Source of the DNA: Anastatus disparis
Taxonomy: Eukaryota; Arthropoda; Insecta; Hymenoptera; Eupelmidae
DNA length: 64,000 nt
Direction of reading: 5' to 3'
Assembly: GCA_017163975.1 (NCBI GenBank)
Contig: JAFFSR010000032.1
Coordinates: forward strand, 1,175,001-1,239,000
In this document: positions 21,537 through 32,605 of the stretch, in pieces
Layout of the letters: the number at the start of each line of letters is the position of its first letter
Numbering within the stretch: position 1 is the stretch's first letter
Position numbers and translations under genes: made by a program
The notes under the pieces: generated by a model
Told to the model about the DNA's origin: nothing
Database searches by the model: none
What the model saw: only the letters and a program-made list of their open reading frames with translations

Positions 21537-21790
21537 GTGAGGTGCACCGTTTTAAAATATTATTAAATTCTAATATATGATTATCAGTTAACATCGAATT
21601 CATTCCACTATACAATCCTTGTCCTTTAACAATTAATTTATTTTCCTCAGTCAGACCCATTATTGAAAATTAAAATTCTTTCAACACTTTTTATCTACTT
21701 TAAATAAACTTAGAATTGCTTTTATATTAACTTATTTGATTAATTGTATTTTCATACGTAAAAGCTGAAAAACTAAAAAAAATTATGAAA
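21537..21790 (-). pseudogene. Upstream flank of the protease gene, interrupted by copy D
   Basis: Matches 43969-44200 (CTTGTCCTTTAACAAT, TCAGTCAGACCCATTATTGA, TAGAATTGCTTTTATA). No clear domain; it gives the 5' extension of the Ulp1/repeat element on the minus strand. The boundary with unrelated DNA is at about 21790. Confidence 0.65.
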
Positions 21791-22309
21791 AATGTTATGA
21801 ATTGTAATTAGAAAAAAAATTGAATGCTAATAAAATTAAGTCTTAGCATTAATTTAGTTAAGGGCACAAAATACCTTTCACAAATCTTTTTACTCTATCT
21901 TATTTATTTTTACTTATATGATGAATATAGCAAAATGAACTTTGAATGATTTTCATTTCTTTTTTCAATTTTGCAATTTTCCAGAAATTTATGGCTAAAA
22001 TAATATGATATACTTTACAAATTTTTTTTAATTAACTGATTTAATAATGAATATATCTTAAATAATCTCCGAAAAGTTTCTTATGTAAATCTAATTTCGT
22101 TTTTATTTTGTTAAGAGGCGGTCGGAACCAAATCAGATACTTAGGTCAGTGTTTATAATAACGACAAAAATTAAGTCAATACGACAAAAATTAAGTCAAT
22201 ACCTCTAGTCATGTACATGCATAATTTAAAATAGTTAAAGCCACAATAATATACAAAATATTATCGTCAGGCGAAAAATACCATTTCATAGTCAAAGCGA
22301 CAATTTTTT
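21791..22309. other. AT-rich region without a gene
   Basis: No gene. At 22116 TTAAGAGGCGGTCGGAACC resembles a MITE subfamily 1 end but has no partner. At about 22158-22200 ACGACAAAAATTAAGTCAAT is duplicated head to tail. Confidence 0.45.
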
Positions 22310-22484
22310 GCATGTAATATATGTCAAGTCGGCATTTTTCGCTTTATGACACAATTTTGCATGTTTTTGTCGCTTTAATTATTTTATTGTATTTTTTACA
22401 TATATGACTAGAGGAATCGACTATATTTTTACAGTGTAAATGAGTAAATAAATCTTTATAAGCATTTATTATAAGAATCAAACT
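22310..22484. repeat. Dispersed repeat, copy 2 of 2
   Basis: Same orientation as 8811-8975 and nearly collinear with it, ending AAGCATTTATTATAAGAATC. It abuts the start of the tandem 790-bp units. Confidence 0.75.
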
Positions 22485-22489
22485 AAGTA

Positions 22490-24609
22490 ACTTCAAGACA
22501 GTTTTACTTAAATATTGTATTTTAAAAATCTTAAGTCTCCTTTTGAATAATATTTTTATTATAAAAAGAAATGAATTAAATCCAAGGGGAAAAGATGTTT
22601 AGTGCCCTATATTGAGAATTTTATTGAGTAAAATAACATAATAACTTATAATTATTAGTTATAATAATTTTCTGAACTCTTTTCACATTAATTCAAATAA
22701 TGTTAAATATATTTTTATTATTTAAGGGGATGTAAAATACCGACATTAAAGTTTTCCAAGTTATTGGTTCTTAATCAAAGATTTTTAAAAATATCTCTAT
22801 ATTAGTCTTCTATTTCTACTAATAAAGAGCCTAATATAGAGATATTTCTGAAAATTTTTGAATAAAGATAAAATATTTGGAAAACTGTGATGTCGGTAAC
22901 TATGTAGAAATCATATACCCTTTTACATCCCCTTAACTAAATTTTGATATCATGAAAATGTTATAAGTTATTGAAAGTGAAATATATTGCAATAAAAAAA
23001 AGTAAAATATAATTTAACATAAAAATAATTATATCAAGATTTATTCAAGTGTAACAGTTAATTATTTATTTGTTGACCTCAAAACAAATCTATTGTTTCA
23101 TTCGTCGATATGAGTACTAATTATATTGCAATATAAAAGAATAAGTAAAATATAATTTAACATAAGAATAATTATTTCAAGATTTATTCAATTGTAACAA
23201 TCAATAATTTATTTGTTGACCTTACAATAAATCTATTGCTTCATTCGTTGAGATGAGTACTAATCAATTTAAATTACCTTATAATATGAATTATTATATT
23301 TATTTACTTCGATATCAAATATTTTTGCATTTCAGCTACAACGAGTAAAATAATAAGATTCTTTTTTCAAGTATCTTTTTTTCATATCATTAGCTAATCT
23401 AAATAAGAGATACTAGGAAAAAATTATCTTATAAAAGCTAAGTATAGAATTAATAATTTCAAGATATAATAACTAGAAACTTTAAAACAGTTTTTCTTAA
23501 ATATTGTATTTTAAAAACCTTCAGTCTGCTTTTGAATAATATTTTTATTCTAAAAAGAATTGAAATAAATCTAAGGGGAAAAGGTGTTTAGTGCCCTATA
23601 TTGCGAATTTCATTGAGTAAAATAACACAATAACTCACAAGTTATTAGTTATAATAATTTTCTGAACTCTTTTCACATTAATTCAAATACTGTTAAATAT
23701 ATCTTTATTATTCAACTAAATCTTGATATCATGTAAATGTTTTAAGTATAAGTTATTGAAAATGAAATATATTGCAATATAAAAAAAGAATAAGTAAAAT
23801 ATAATTTAACATAACAATAATTATTTCAAGATTTATTCAAGTGTAACAGTTAATTATTTATTTGTTGACCTTAACACAAATCTATTGTTTCATTTGTTGA
23901 GATGAGTACTAATTATATTGCAATATAAAAGAATAAGTAAAATATAATTTAACATAACAATAATTATTTCAAGATTTATTCAAGTGTAACAGTCAATAAT
24001 TTATTTGTTGACCTTACAACAAATCTATTGTTTCATTCGTTGAGATGAGTACTAATCAATTTAAATTACCTTATAATATGAATTATTATATTTATTTACT
24101 TTGATAACAAATATTTTTGCATTTCAGCTACGACAAGTAAAATAACAAAATTCTTTTTTCAAGTATCTTTTTTCATAACATTAGCTAATGTAGATATGAG
24201 ATACTAGGAAAAAATTATCTTATAAAAGCTAAGTATAGAATTAATAATTTCAAGATATAATAACTAGAAACTTTAAAACAGTTTTTCTTAATAAATGTTA
24301 AATTTTAAAAATCTTCACTCTGCTTTTAAATAATATTTTTATTCTAAAAAGAATTGAAATAAATGTAAAGGGCAAAGGTGTTTGGTGCCCTTTATTGCAA
24401 ATTTCATTGAGTAAAATAACACAATAAATCACAAGTTATTAGTTATAATAATTTTCTGAACTCTTTTTACGTTAATTCAAATAATGTTAAATATATTTTT
24501 ATTATTTAACTAAATCTTGCTATCACGTATATGTTATATGTTATTGAAAGTGAAATATATTGTAATATAATACAATAAGTAAGATATAATTTAACATATC
24601 AATAATTAT
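22490..24609. repeat. Three tandem units of about 790 bp
   Basis: The landmark ACTT-AA-ACAGTTTTTCTTAA starts units at 22490, 23479 and 24270. The first is longer by almost exactly the MITE at 22736-22932; without it the period is 788-791. The third is cut at about 24609 by a hairpin. Units contain GTTTAGTGCCCTATATTG and, in units one and two, an internal duplicate of about 160 bases around TTTATTTGTTGACCT and TTCATTCGTTGAGATGAGTA. No reading frame of note. Confidence 0.9.
22736..22932. mobile_element. 197-bp TTAA-flanked palindromic MITE (GGGGATGT family)
   Basis: TTAA at 22732-22735 and 22933-22936 border GGGGATGTAAAATACCGACA and its inverse. The arms pair on through GTTTTCCAA and TATCTCTATATTAG to a short loop. 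Units two and three of the surrounding tandem repeat carry the empty site with a single TAA/TTAACTAAATCTTG. A related arm lies at 63935-64000. Confidence 0.93.
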
Positions 24610-24903
24610 ATCAAGATTCATTAAAAATAATATTAAAAATAAAAAAAAACTTTTTAATGTACTACGTTTTTATAATAAACCAAAAAGTATAAAATAATGT
24701 GTAATAAAATGAAAAATGAATAATGATTTGAAATAAAAAAAACGTGGGGTGCATGTTTATTATTATGTATTGTATGCGCCCCACGTTTTTTTTTATTTCA
24801 AATCATTATTCATTTTTCATTTTATTACACATTATTTTATACTTCTTGGTTTATTATAAAAACGTAGTACATTAAAAAGTTTTTTTTATTTTTAATATTA
24901 TTT
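24610..24903. mobile_element. Near-perfect 294-bp hairpin
   Basis: Arms 24617-24752 and 24777-24903 are almost identical inverted copies: TTTTAATGTACTACGTTTTT, AAAATGAAAAATGAATAATG and AAAAAACGTGGGG pair around a loop with TTTATTATTATG. It truncates the third tandem unit. A further degraded piece (TTTTTAGTTCAATTAAAAAA, CGTGGTAGATTGAAAA) follows to about 24970. No clear target duplication. Confidence 0.88.
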
Positions 24904-24970
24904 TATACTTTTTAGTTCAATTAAAAAACGTGGTAGATTGAAAATTTTTTTTTTATTCAGATATTATCTT

Positions 24971-26149
24971 ATACATTTTGGTATTATTATTATTATTATT
25001 AATATTATTTATCGTGTTGTCCAACAGTGCATATTATATAGCATATATATTGTTGTCAAGGGACTAAAACGTGTTTCATCTATTTTTTTTAGAGAACACG
25101 TAATCGCATGGTGAGTTTCCCGCCATTTTGACAATAATGACGCCATTAGAAATTCAACCAAGATTTATTGTTTTATGCATTGTTAGACCAAAAAATGAAT
25201 AAAATACAGTCTCAAATTTTATATGTAGAATACAAAATGCTGTAATTTATGTGTAATTGCAATATATGACAAGTTAAAGAATTTTAAAAATTTTCGAAGA
25301 TGGTTAGACACTAATGTTAAAAGTATATCTATATATAAAATCTTCTAATCTTCAATTTTGCCAATATCTCCGTATATAATTAAATATATTAATATATTTT
25401 TCGGTGGGAATATATATTTTTAATTATATTATCCAACAATGCGTGCAAAAATATAATATTGAATATATTAATATATTAATATATCAAAAAAGGATTTTTA
25501 AAATTTTCGAAGATGTTTAGACACTAATGTTAAAAGTGTATCTATATATAAAATCTTCAAATCTTTAATTTTGCCAACATCTCCGTATATGATTGAATAT
25601 ATTAATATATTGTTCGGTAGATATATATTTTTTTTATAATATTGCATTGTCATCCAGTTCTGAGCTATATTTAAAATTTCAAGTCTCTAGCTCATCGGGA
25701 AGTTAGTTTACAATCGATTGCAAAATTTGTACCGAATAGACAGACAGACAGACACCAAAGCAAGTTAATAAAAACGTAGTAAAATATAGAGTCGTTGCAC
25801 CAATAAATGAATTGTTTGGAAAAAATTCATTTTGAAATATTTCTTTTTCATCTTTAAACATCTTTTTGAAATATCAAACTTGGATCATATTCTTTAGTAA
25901 AGTTTTGAGAACCTAATAAAAAAAAACGTCTATTTTTTTTAAGTATTCAATATCTATTATATTTATTGGGAATTTTATAATATGTGTAATTCATGTAATT
26001 TTTTCTAGATACATTTTTAATTTATCGTTTGACATGTAATATCAAAATTAAAGTTTGAAATGTATTCTTTTAAATGAAATTGATCAAAAAAAATATATTT
26101 TTTTATAATGCTTAATATTTGGAATTAAATCTATACCTATTCATTCATT
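24971..26149. repeat. AT-rich region with a local duplication
   Basis: 25273-25440 and 25495-25640 are similar direct copies (TTTCGAAGATG-TTAGACACT, GTATATCTATATATAAAATC, GCCAA-ATCTCCGTATAT) about 220 bases apart. The rest is AT-rich without a gene. A short GACAGACAGACA run is at about 25740. Confidence 0.6.
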
Positions 26150-26660
26150 GGTGACATTTCACGGACCCGGTACTTAACCCTGTGAGCGCCCAAGTATGTA
26201 CGGCCCTGAAACCGTCTGATACTCGAAGATGCGCGCGCAAACACCTAAAACGACCAAAGTGGTTGAACATGCAAGCGCGCGTATGTATGTACACGCACTT
26301 GCATGTGTAAGTACCGCTGAAAGTATACAGCGGCTCTCCCTCTCTTCTACTAAGATAGAAGAGTGGGAGAGAGACCTGGGAGAGTTGATGCATGCAGTGC
26401 GAGGAGCTTGTGACTCTCTTCACTCTTGGATCAGCTCTTTCAGTGTAAGCATCATACCTTGCTAGGAGCAATAACTGGCGCTTGGCCATCGAATTGCTCA
26501 TAGCAAGGCATATATAATACGCGTGTTAGCGTGCTTTGTAATAAGTTGTGAATTCATACTCCTGAATAAAGAGTTCATTCAAGCAAACATTCCTTATCCT
26601 ATTAATCCTTTGTTGAGCCCCGAATGTTAAGACACCTTGTTCTTAATAACAACGGGCTCT
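26150..26660 (+). mobile_element. Possible solo LTR
   Basis: A GC-richer block begins TGGTGACATTTCACGGACC. It has a TATA-like CATATATAATACG at about 26505, an AATAAA signal in CTGAATAAAGAG at about 26563, and a following TTGTTGAGCCCCGAATG that loosely resembles a primer-binding-site region. This order suits an LTR. I cannot find a second LTR, a certain target duplication or gag/pol sequence, so this stays tentative. The frames across it have no recognisable domain. Confidence 0.35.
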
Positions 26661-26699
26661 TCACCTAATATTCCAAAAATTACTAACAATTTATTAAAT

Positions 26700-26945
26700 A
26701 TCAAGTCCGCTATAGCTAAGCAAGGTGCGTTGGCTATAAACGACTTGTAACAATATAACTAACAAAAAGACACACAAAAGAGTCCGCATAAGCTAGGCAA
26801 GGCGCGCTAGCTTATTAACGACTTTATTTCATGTATGCATTTTGCAGGTTGATCTCCAAAAGAAATACATTAACAACGTGGACGTTAAAGAATTCGCAAT
26901 AGCTAGGCAAGGCGCGCTAGCTATTAATAATTTGTTCACGTTGTG
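26700..26945. repeat. Three copies of an AGCTAGGCAAGGCGCGCTAGCT motif
   Basis: Near 26711, 26792 and 26898 the partly palindromic motif AGCTA-GCAAGG-GCG-T-GCT recurs, each preceded by TCCGC or TCGC and followed by AT-AACGACTT or similar. Spacing is 81 and 106 bases. Intervening DNA is not alike. Either three landing sites of something small or a decayed tandem repeat next to the possible LTR. Confidence 0.65.
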
Positions 26946-27155
26946 GTGCGTGTAAAATATCAAGAAATAGGTAGAATAAAAGGGGTTTTAATAATTGTAA
27001 TTTAAACTTCGGGATTAATAAGAATAGGGAACGTTACAACCCTAATTAAATTAAAAATTAATTAAACTTATTTACCTTGTTTGTATTTATATAAAATATT
27101 TAATATGATATGAGTATTTAAATTTAATTTATTTTTATATATATAGATATGTATA

Positions 27156-27232
27156 CTGCCGTCCAAAGTGTAAAAGTGGTTAACTACATTGGAATCCCAT
27201 TGGAGTTAAGGTTTTCTTACTTTGGACGGCAG
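27156..27232. mobile_element. 77-bp Tc1/mariner-type mini-element
   Basis: CTGCCGTCCAAAGT at the left and its exact inverse ACTTTGGACGGCAG at the right, with TA at both borders (27154-27155 and 27233-27234). TA targets and short CNG-type ends are typical of the Tc1/mariner group. Nothing is encoded. Confidence 0.8.
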
Positions 27233-27959
27233 TATATAAATATATATGTATGTATATAAAATAAAAATGTTAAGATATTTTCATTAGATATACATATGAA
27301 ATTTGTTTTTAAGCATTTTTTACGTGAAAGAGGTTATTTAGTATATAGGAGATATACCGATCATATGCAAACAAAATATAGGAATAAGGAAAGTTAAAAG
27401 GGACGTATTTAGTTAAGATCTTTGCAGGCTAAAAGAAGAAGACATAAGGAATAAGAAAAAACATTGCCAGTATATATATATATAATAAGAGGGAATAAGT
27501 TTCTTTTATCTGTTATTCCTCGCGTATATAGATATACTGGTAATGTATTTTCTTATTCCTTTTCCCTACAAAAGCTTTAACTGTCTCACGAGTAAGATAG
27601 CTCTAAAGAAGCTTTCTCAATTATCAATACAGTTTATGTCTCAAATAAGACGCTTAACGAATAATCTCCCAGGAACTATTATAAAAAATAACGTTTCTGT
27701 TCTTATCGTATCAAAGTGGTAGTAATTTTTAGTAATATTTTCTCATTTCTTTTTTTTATGAAAATTTCATTTGCACTGTAAGTAGCGCATACCAGTTTAT
27801 GTAAGATTATAATACATGATTCATAGAAAAGAAATGAAAACAAATTAAAGAAATTATTATTATAACAAATTTTAATATTTATTTTTTTATGTTGTAAAAT
27901 TTGTTTTAATAGTAATTATTTTCAATTTGTTTTTTTTTTTCATATCTATTCATGATACA
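27233..27959. repeat. AT-rich region with an imperfect inverted repeat
   Basis: GGAATAAG-AAA-CATT-CCAGTATAT at 27447-27480 and ATATACTGGTAATG-TTTCTTATTCC at 27530-27560 face each other. Otherwise no gene. Confidence 0.5.
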
Positions 27960-28540
<581 letters not shown>

Positions 28541-29449
28541 TATATAAATAATTACATACACAAATACATTTAAAAATGGATACTTTGAAATTTAAAATAT
28601 TTTAAATTGAAAAATATTTTTTATAAAGGTCAGAATCAAACCGAGCGACGTTAGGAGCGAGTTAATTGAAGCTAGTCAATAAATTAAATTTAAAATCAAA
28701 CTCTAAATTTAGCTTAACTTGAAAATTAAAATAAAAATCTCCCATTAATGATTATAAAAGTTAAATATTAAAATCGTTCAATATTTTTTTTTTAAATAAA
28801 AAAAAAGTAATAAACTCTGATGACTATACATTAAAAAAAATTTTTTACTAAGATAGATATAGTTACCTGTAGGAATATATTTTAAAATATATTTTATAAA
28901 CTGTTCAAGAAGGAATTATACTAAAGAATTAGTAATTAATTATATTTTAAAGGGTACCCCCCGTTAAGATGGTCGAAAATGCCTTAAATCCGAAAATCAT
29001 TCTCGCTTTAATTTCTGTATTTCTAATATTAAAAAAAGAGTTTTCATCATATTTTGAGCCCCCCTGCCCCCTCCGCTCTCACCATACCTTAAAAAAATCG
29101 TTTTTTTGCATTTTTTTCTCGTATTCTAGTCGGTTTAACCTTTCTGAAAAAAATCATGAGAATTTTTTTGAATGATCATTATTTGATACTAAGTCACCTA
29201 AAAAAAATTTTTTTTTTTTTTAAATCTTTCTTATTTTTGTGCAGAGGAGGCTACAGGGCTGAATTTCATAAATTTCATGTATTTCATTGAAAGGCACTTC
29301 ACTAAATTTTTTAAAAATATTTGTATTGGTGCCACATCTCTAAAAATGCAAAAAACCGTTCTTTCAGCAATTTTTGACATTCTTCGGGAATCTCCAGGAA
29401 TAATTAGCATTGAAAATACATAAGAGTAACGGTAATAATCTCTATTTAT
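28541..29449. other. AT-rich region without a gene
   Basis: Nothing recognised. At 28635 ACCGAGCGACGTTAGGAGCG resembles ACCGAGTGGCGTTAGGAGCG at 46643, next to the palindrome there. Several A and T homopolymers (28785-28810, 29207-29221). Confidence 0.45.
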
Positions 29450-31510
29450 GCAATCTGTGATTTGCAAGTTCTAAACAAAGAGTATTTTAGCCCAAACAAA
29501 TATATTTATAAGAACGAAATTGAAAAAAAAGGATATTCTGATTAGTATCCAATGTTATAAAATGCAAAAGATCAGGGAGCGTGATAGTGCTCCATGCAGC
29601 GGGGTTTTGAAGCGCTACAGTGAACCTCATTTACTTTTATTACTTTATCAGTGACCTCTACTAAAAAATCTCAAGTGAGATCTCATCTGAGATCTCACCT
29701 GAGATCTGTAGAAATTCAGATTATATTTTCAATTTACAATCTGTAAAAAATTGACATAGTTTATTTTCACAATCAAGTGTCCGAATATGATGTATTTTTG
29801 AACACAGAGTCTTAAAATGAAGCAAATATCCATTGTTTAAATTCTGTAACATTAAAAGATATTAAATAGAGAAAAATATTTTTTCATGTTCTTATAATTA
29901 TTTCTGACAAAATTAGATTTTACAATAGGAATTATTTCTTTCTCATGCTCCCGCAAAAAGTTGCCATATAACGGCTGTTGCTGTGTAATTAATTGTGAAA
30001 ACACATTGAGGAATAGTAAAGTAGAGTTCTTTTCTTTTCCCAAATCAAATAGTGAGTAGTATCAAAGTATTAAATTAATAAATGCAGTTGAAAGTATAAA
30101 GTGGATTAACTCACTTTTACTTATTCATAAGTGTATATATGAATCTGATTATATGTTTCATGAAAACCTATTTACTCGAATGATAACATAACCCCATTAC
30201 CTTATGATTATCTCAATTTAAATTGATTTAAGAACGTTAATAGCAACGTTGACAAATAAAAAGAAACAAATATTGAAATTCTTTATAATCTTCACTATTT
30301 GACATCAATCATTTATTTTTTTAAACAAAATATTAAAATATAATACAGTCTGCAATTTAGTCTATAGTAAAAAATCCTCATGAAATTTCAATATTTGTTT
30401 CTTTTTATTTGCCATAATAGCTATTAACGTTCTTAAATCGATTTAAATTGAAATAATCATAAGGTAATGGGGTTATGTTATTGTTTGAGTGAATAAGTTT
30501 TCATGAAACATATGATCAAATTCACATATACACTTATAAATAAGTAAAAGTGAGGTTAATCTACTTTATACTTTCAACTGCATTAATCAATTTAATTCTT
30601 CGATACCACTTACTTTTTGATTTGGGAAAAGAAAAGAACTTCACTTTACTATTCCTCAATGTGTTTTTATAATTAATTACACAGCAACAGCCGCTAGGCA
30701 TTATTTTAAAATTATTTCATTTACTCAACATACAAAATGTCCTCTTTTTTCCGACATGTTGCCACCATAAGCAGGGCAGTCGACTTTCATACCCCCACTA
30801 TGTAAGCTTTCGGAGCGAATAGTCGTTGCTCAAACTCAAGCATCGAACATGTTCCATGTTCAGACAAAGACGATATGAGATTTTATCATGACAAAGACAA
30901 GGACAAAACGAGGTTGAGAAGAGAACATACTCAATGCTTGAGTTTGAGCAACGACTATGAATTCGGGCCTTTCTAACGAGAAAGATTATATAACCAGGAA
31001 GCACAGCATACTTTTAATCGTGATATCAAGGAGCAAGACATGAACTTTCTGCGGGAGCATGAGAAAGAAATAATTCCTATTGTAAAATCTAATTTCGTCT
31101 GAGATAATAATAAAAACATGAAAAAATAATTTTCTCTATTTAATATCATTTGCTTCATTTTAAGATTCTGTGTTCAAAAATCTATCGTATTGGGACACTT
31201 TATTGTGAAAATAAATTATGTCAATTTTTTATAGATTGTAAATTGCAAATATACCCTGAATTTCTAAAGATCTTAGGTGAGATCTAAGATGAGATCTTTT
31301 TAGTAGGGATCACTCATAAAATAATAAAAGTAAATAAGGTTTACTATAGCGCTTCGAAACGCCGTTGCATGGAGCGCTACCACGCTCCCTGATCTTTTGC
31401 ATTTTATAACATTGGATACTAATCAGAACATCCTTCTTTTTTCAATTTCGCTCTTATAAATATATTTGTTTGGGCTAAAATACTCTTTGTTTAGTACTTG
31501 TATATCCTAG
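29450..31510. mobile_element. 2-kb foldback element with an insertion in one arm
   Basis: The left arm (29450-30285) and right arm (30390-31510) are inverted copies: GGGAGCGTG-TAG-GCTCCATGC, TGAGATCT blocks, CAATAGGAATTATTTCTTTC, CTCATGCTCCCGCA, GGGGTTATGTTATTG. The right arm carries about 335 extra bases (30701-31036) including its own inverted pair TAGTCGTTGCTCAAACTCAA / TTGAGTTTGAGCAACGACTA. Frames on the arms are non-coding by-products. The ends are AT-rich and I could not define a target duplication. Confidence 0.85.
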
Positions 31511-31519
31511 ATTGCATAA

Positions 31520-32255
31520 TCTTATATTATATTAAAGTAAAACCACTTTTTTTCCGTTTCTCCGGTTCTTCGGTTCTCCAGTTCTCCGGTTCTGCGCATT
31601 TTTTAAATGTGTCTAATCTTTCGATGATAAGGGTAGCAATTTTTATTGCGTCCTATATAATTAGTATTCATTAGTCAAAAGCTTTTTTTGGGCCATATTA
31701 TTTTGGACCCTATATTTTTATTCAATGCCCATTTTTTGGGCCCTTTTTTTTTATTCTTATATTTTTTTGGGCTCTATATTTTTCTGAGCTTATTTTTTTG
31801 GGCTTTATAAGTTTACGGGCCCTTTATTTTTCTGAGTATTATTTTTTTAGGCCTATTATTTTTTTGGCCTAATATTTTTTGGATTTTTATATTTTTATGG
31901 GATCTATGTTTTTTTGGGCCTCATTTTTTTGTGTTCAATATTTTGCTAGGCCTTATATTTTTCGGGCCCTGCATTTTTCTGAGTCCTATTTTTTGGGCCT
32001 CTTATTTATTTAGGCCTAATATTTTTTTTATTTACATATTTTCTTAGGCTCTATATTCGTCTGGGCTTTATTTTTTGGGTCTTATATTTTTTTGGGCATT
32101 TTTTTTCAATCCTGTATTTTTTTGGGCCTGAAATTTTTTTAGGCCTTTAATTTTTTTGGGCTCTATATTTTTCGGGCCCTACATTTCTCTGAGTTCTATT
32201 TTCTTTAGGCCTCATATTTTTTTGGTTTTTTATTTGTTGGGCCCAATATTAATGA
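31520..32255 (+). mobile_element. Helitron-like 5' end with GGGCC minisatellite, copy 2
   Basis: Begins TCTTATATTATATTAAAG then AAAACCAC and tandem TCTCCGGTTC, matching 7685. From 31685 to 32255 it is the same kind of degenerate TTTTTTGGGC-CTATATTT minisatellite, ending GGGCCCAATATTAATGAATA as copy 1 ends near 8758. No 3' terminus seen. Two loci sharing both the 5' end and the array argue that the minisatellite belongs to the element. Confidence 0.68.
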
Positions 32256-32284
32256 ATAATTTAATAAATAATTTTATACGTTGT

Positions 32285-32375
32285 TGTATTTTACCTAATG
32301 GTGCTAGACTGGGTATATACCCCAAGGCCAAATAAAGAATGTCTATGTTTATGTCTATGCCTCTCTCACCCTTTC
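32285..32375 (+). mobile_element. Probable LINE 3' tail
   Basis: GGTATATACCCCAAGGCCAA then ATAAAGAATGTCTATG and a short (TCTATG) run is the kind of 3' end with a simple-repeat tail seen in several non-LTR retrotransposons. No coding part is attached. Motif-based and tentative. Confidence 0.45.
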
Positions 32376-32399
32376 TTGCCATCTCTCTTCCTCTCTCTT

Positions 32400-32605
32400 C
32401 CTTTCTTACTCTTTCAATTTATCAGTACTCTTTTTTTTTAATTTCATTTTTCTTATCCTAGTATTATTTAATTTTTCTTTGTATTTATTTGGTTGTTTTT
32501 CTTTAATTTTTATAAGTTACTTTCTTACGTAAAGCCTCATTCGCATGTGTTTGTTCCAATTTATTATTACTCATTTCTTTCTTAAATTTCATTTTTACTA
32601 TCTTA
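32400..32605 (-). pseudogene. Repeat-protein relic, copy 2, distal part
   Basis: Minus-strand landmark of the 147-bp coding repeat (TTTCTTACGTAAAGCCTCAT then TCGCATGTGTTTGTTCC at about 32522) matches the repeats at 19257-19600. The frame is ruined. The relic stops at TTA (32603-32605), where a foldback is inserted, and resumes after the second TTA at 37362. Confidence 0.75.

Noticed and set aside
26145..26501. 118-residue minus-strand frame as a gene
   Set aside because: No domain or homologous copy; it lies across a possible LTR.
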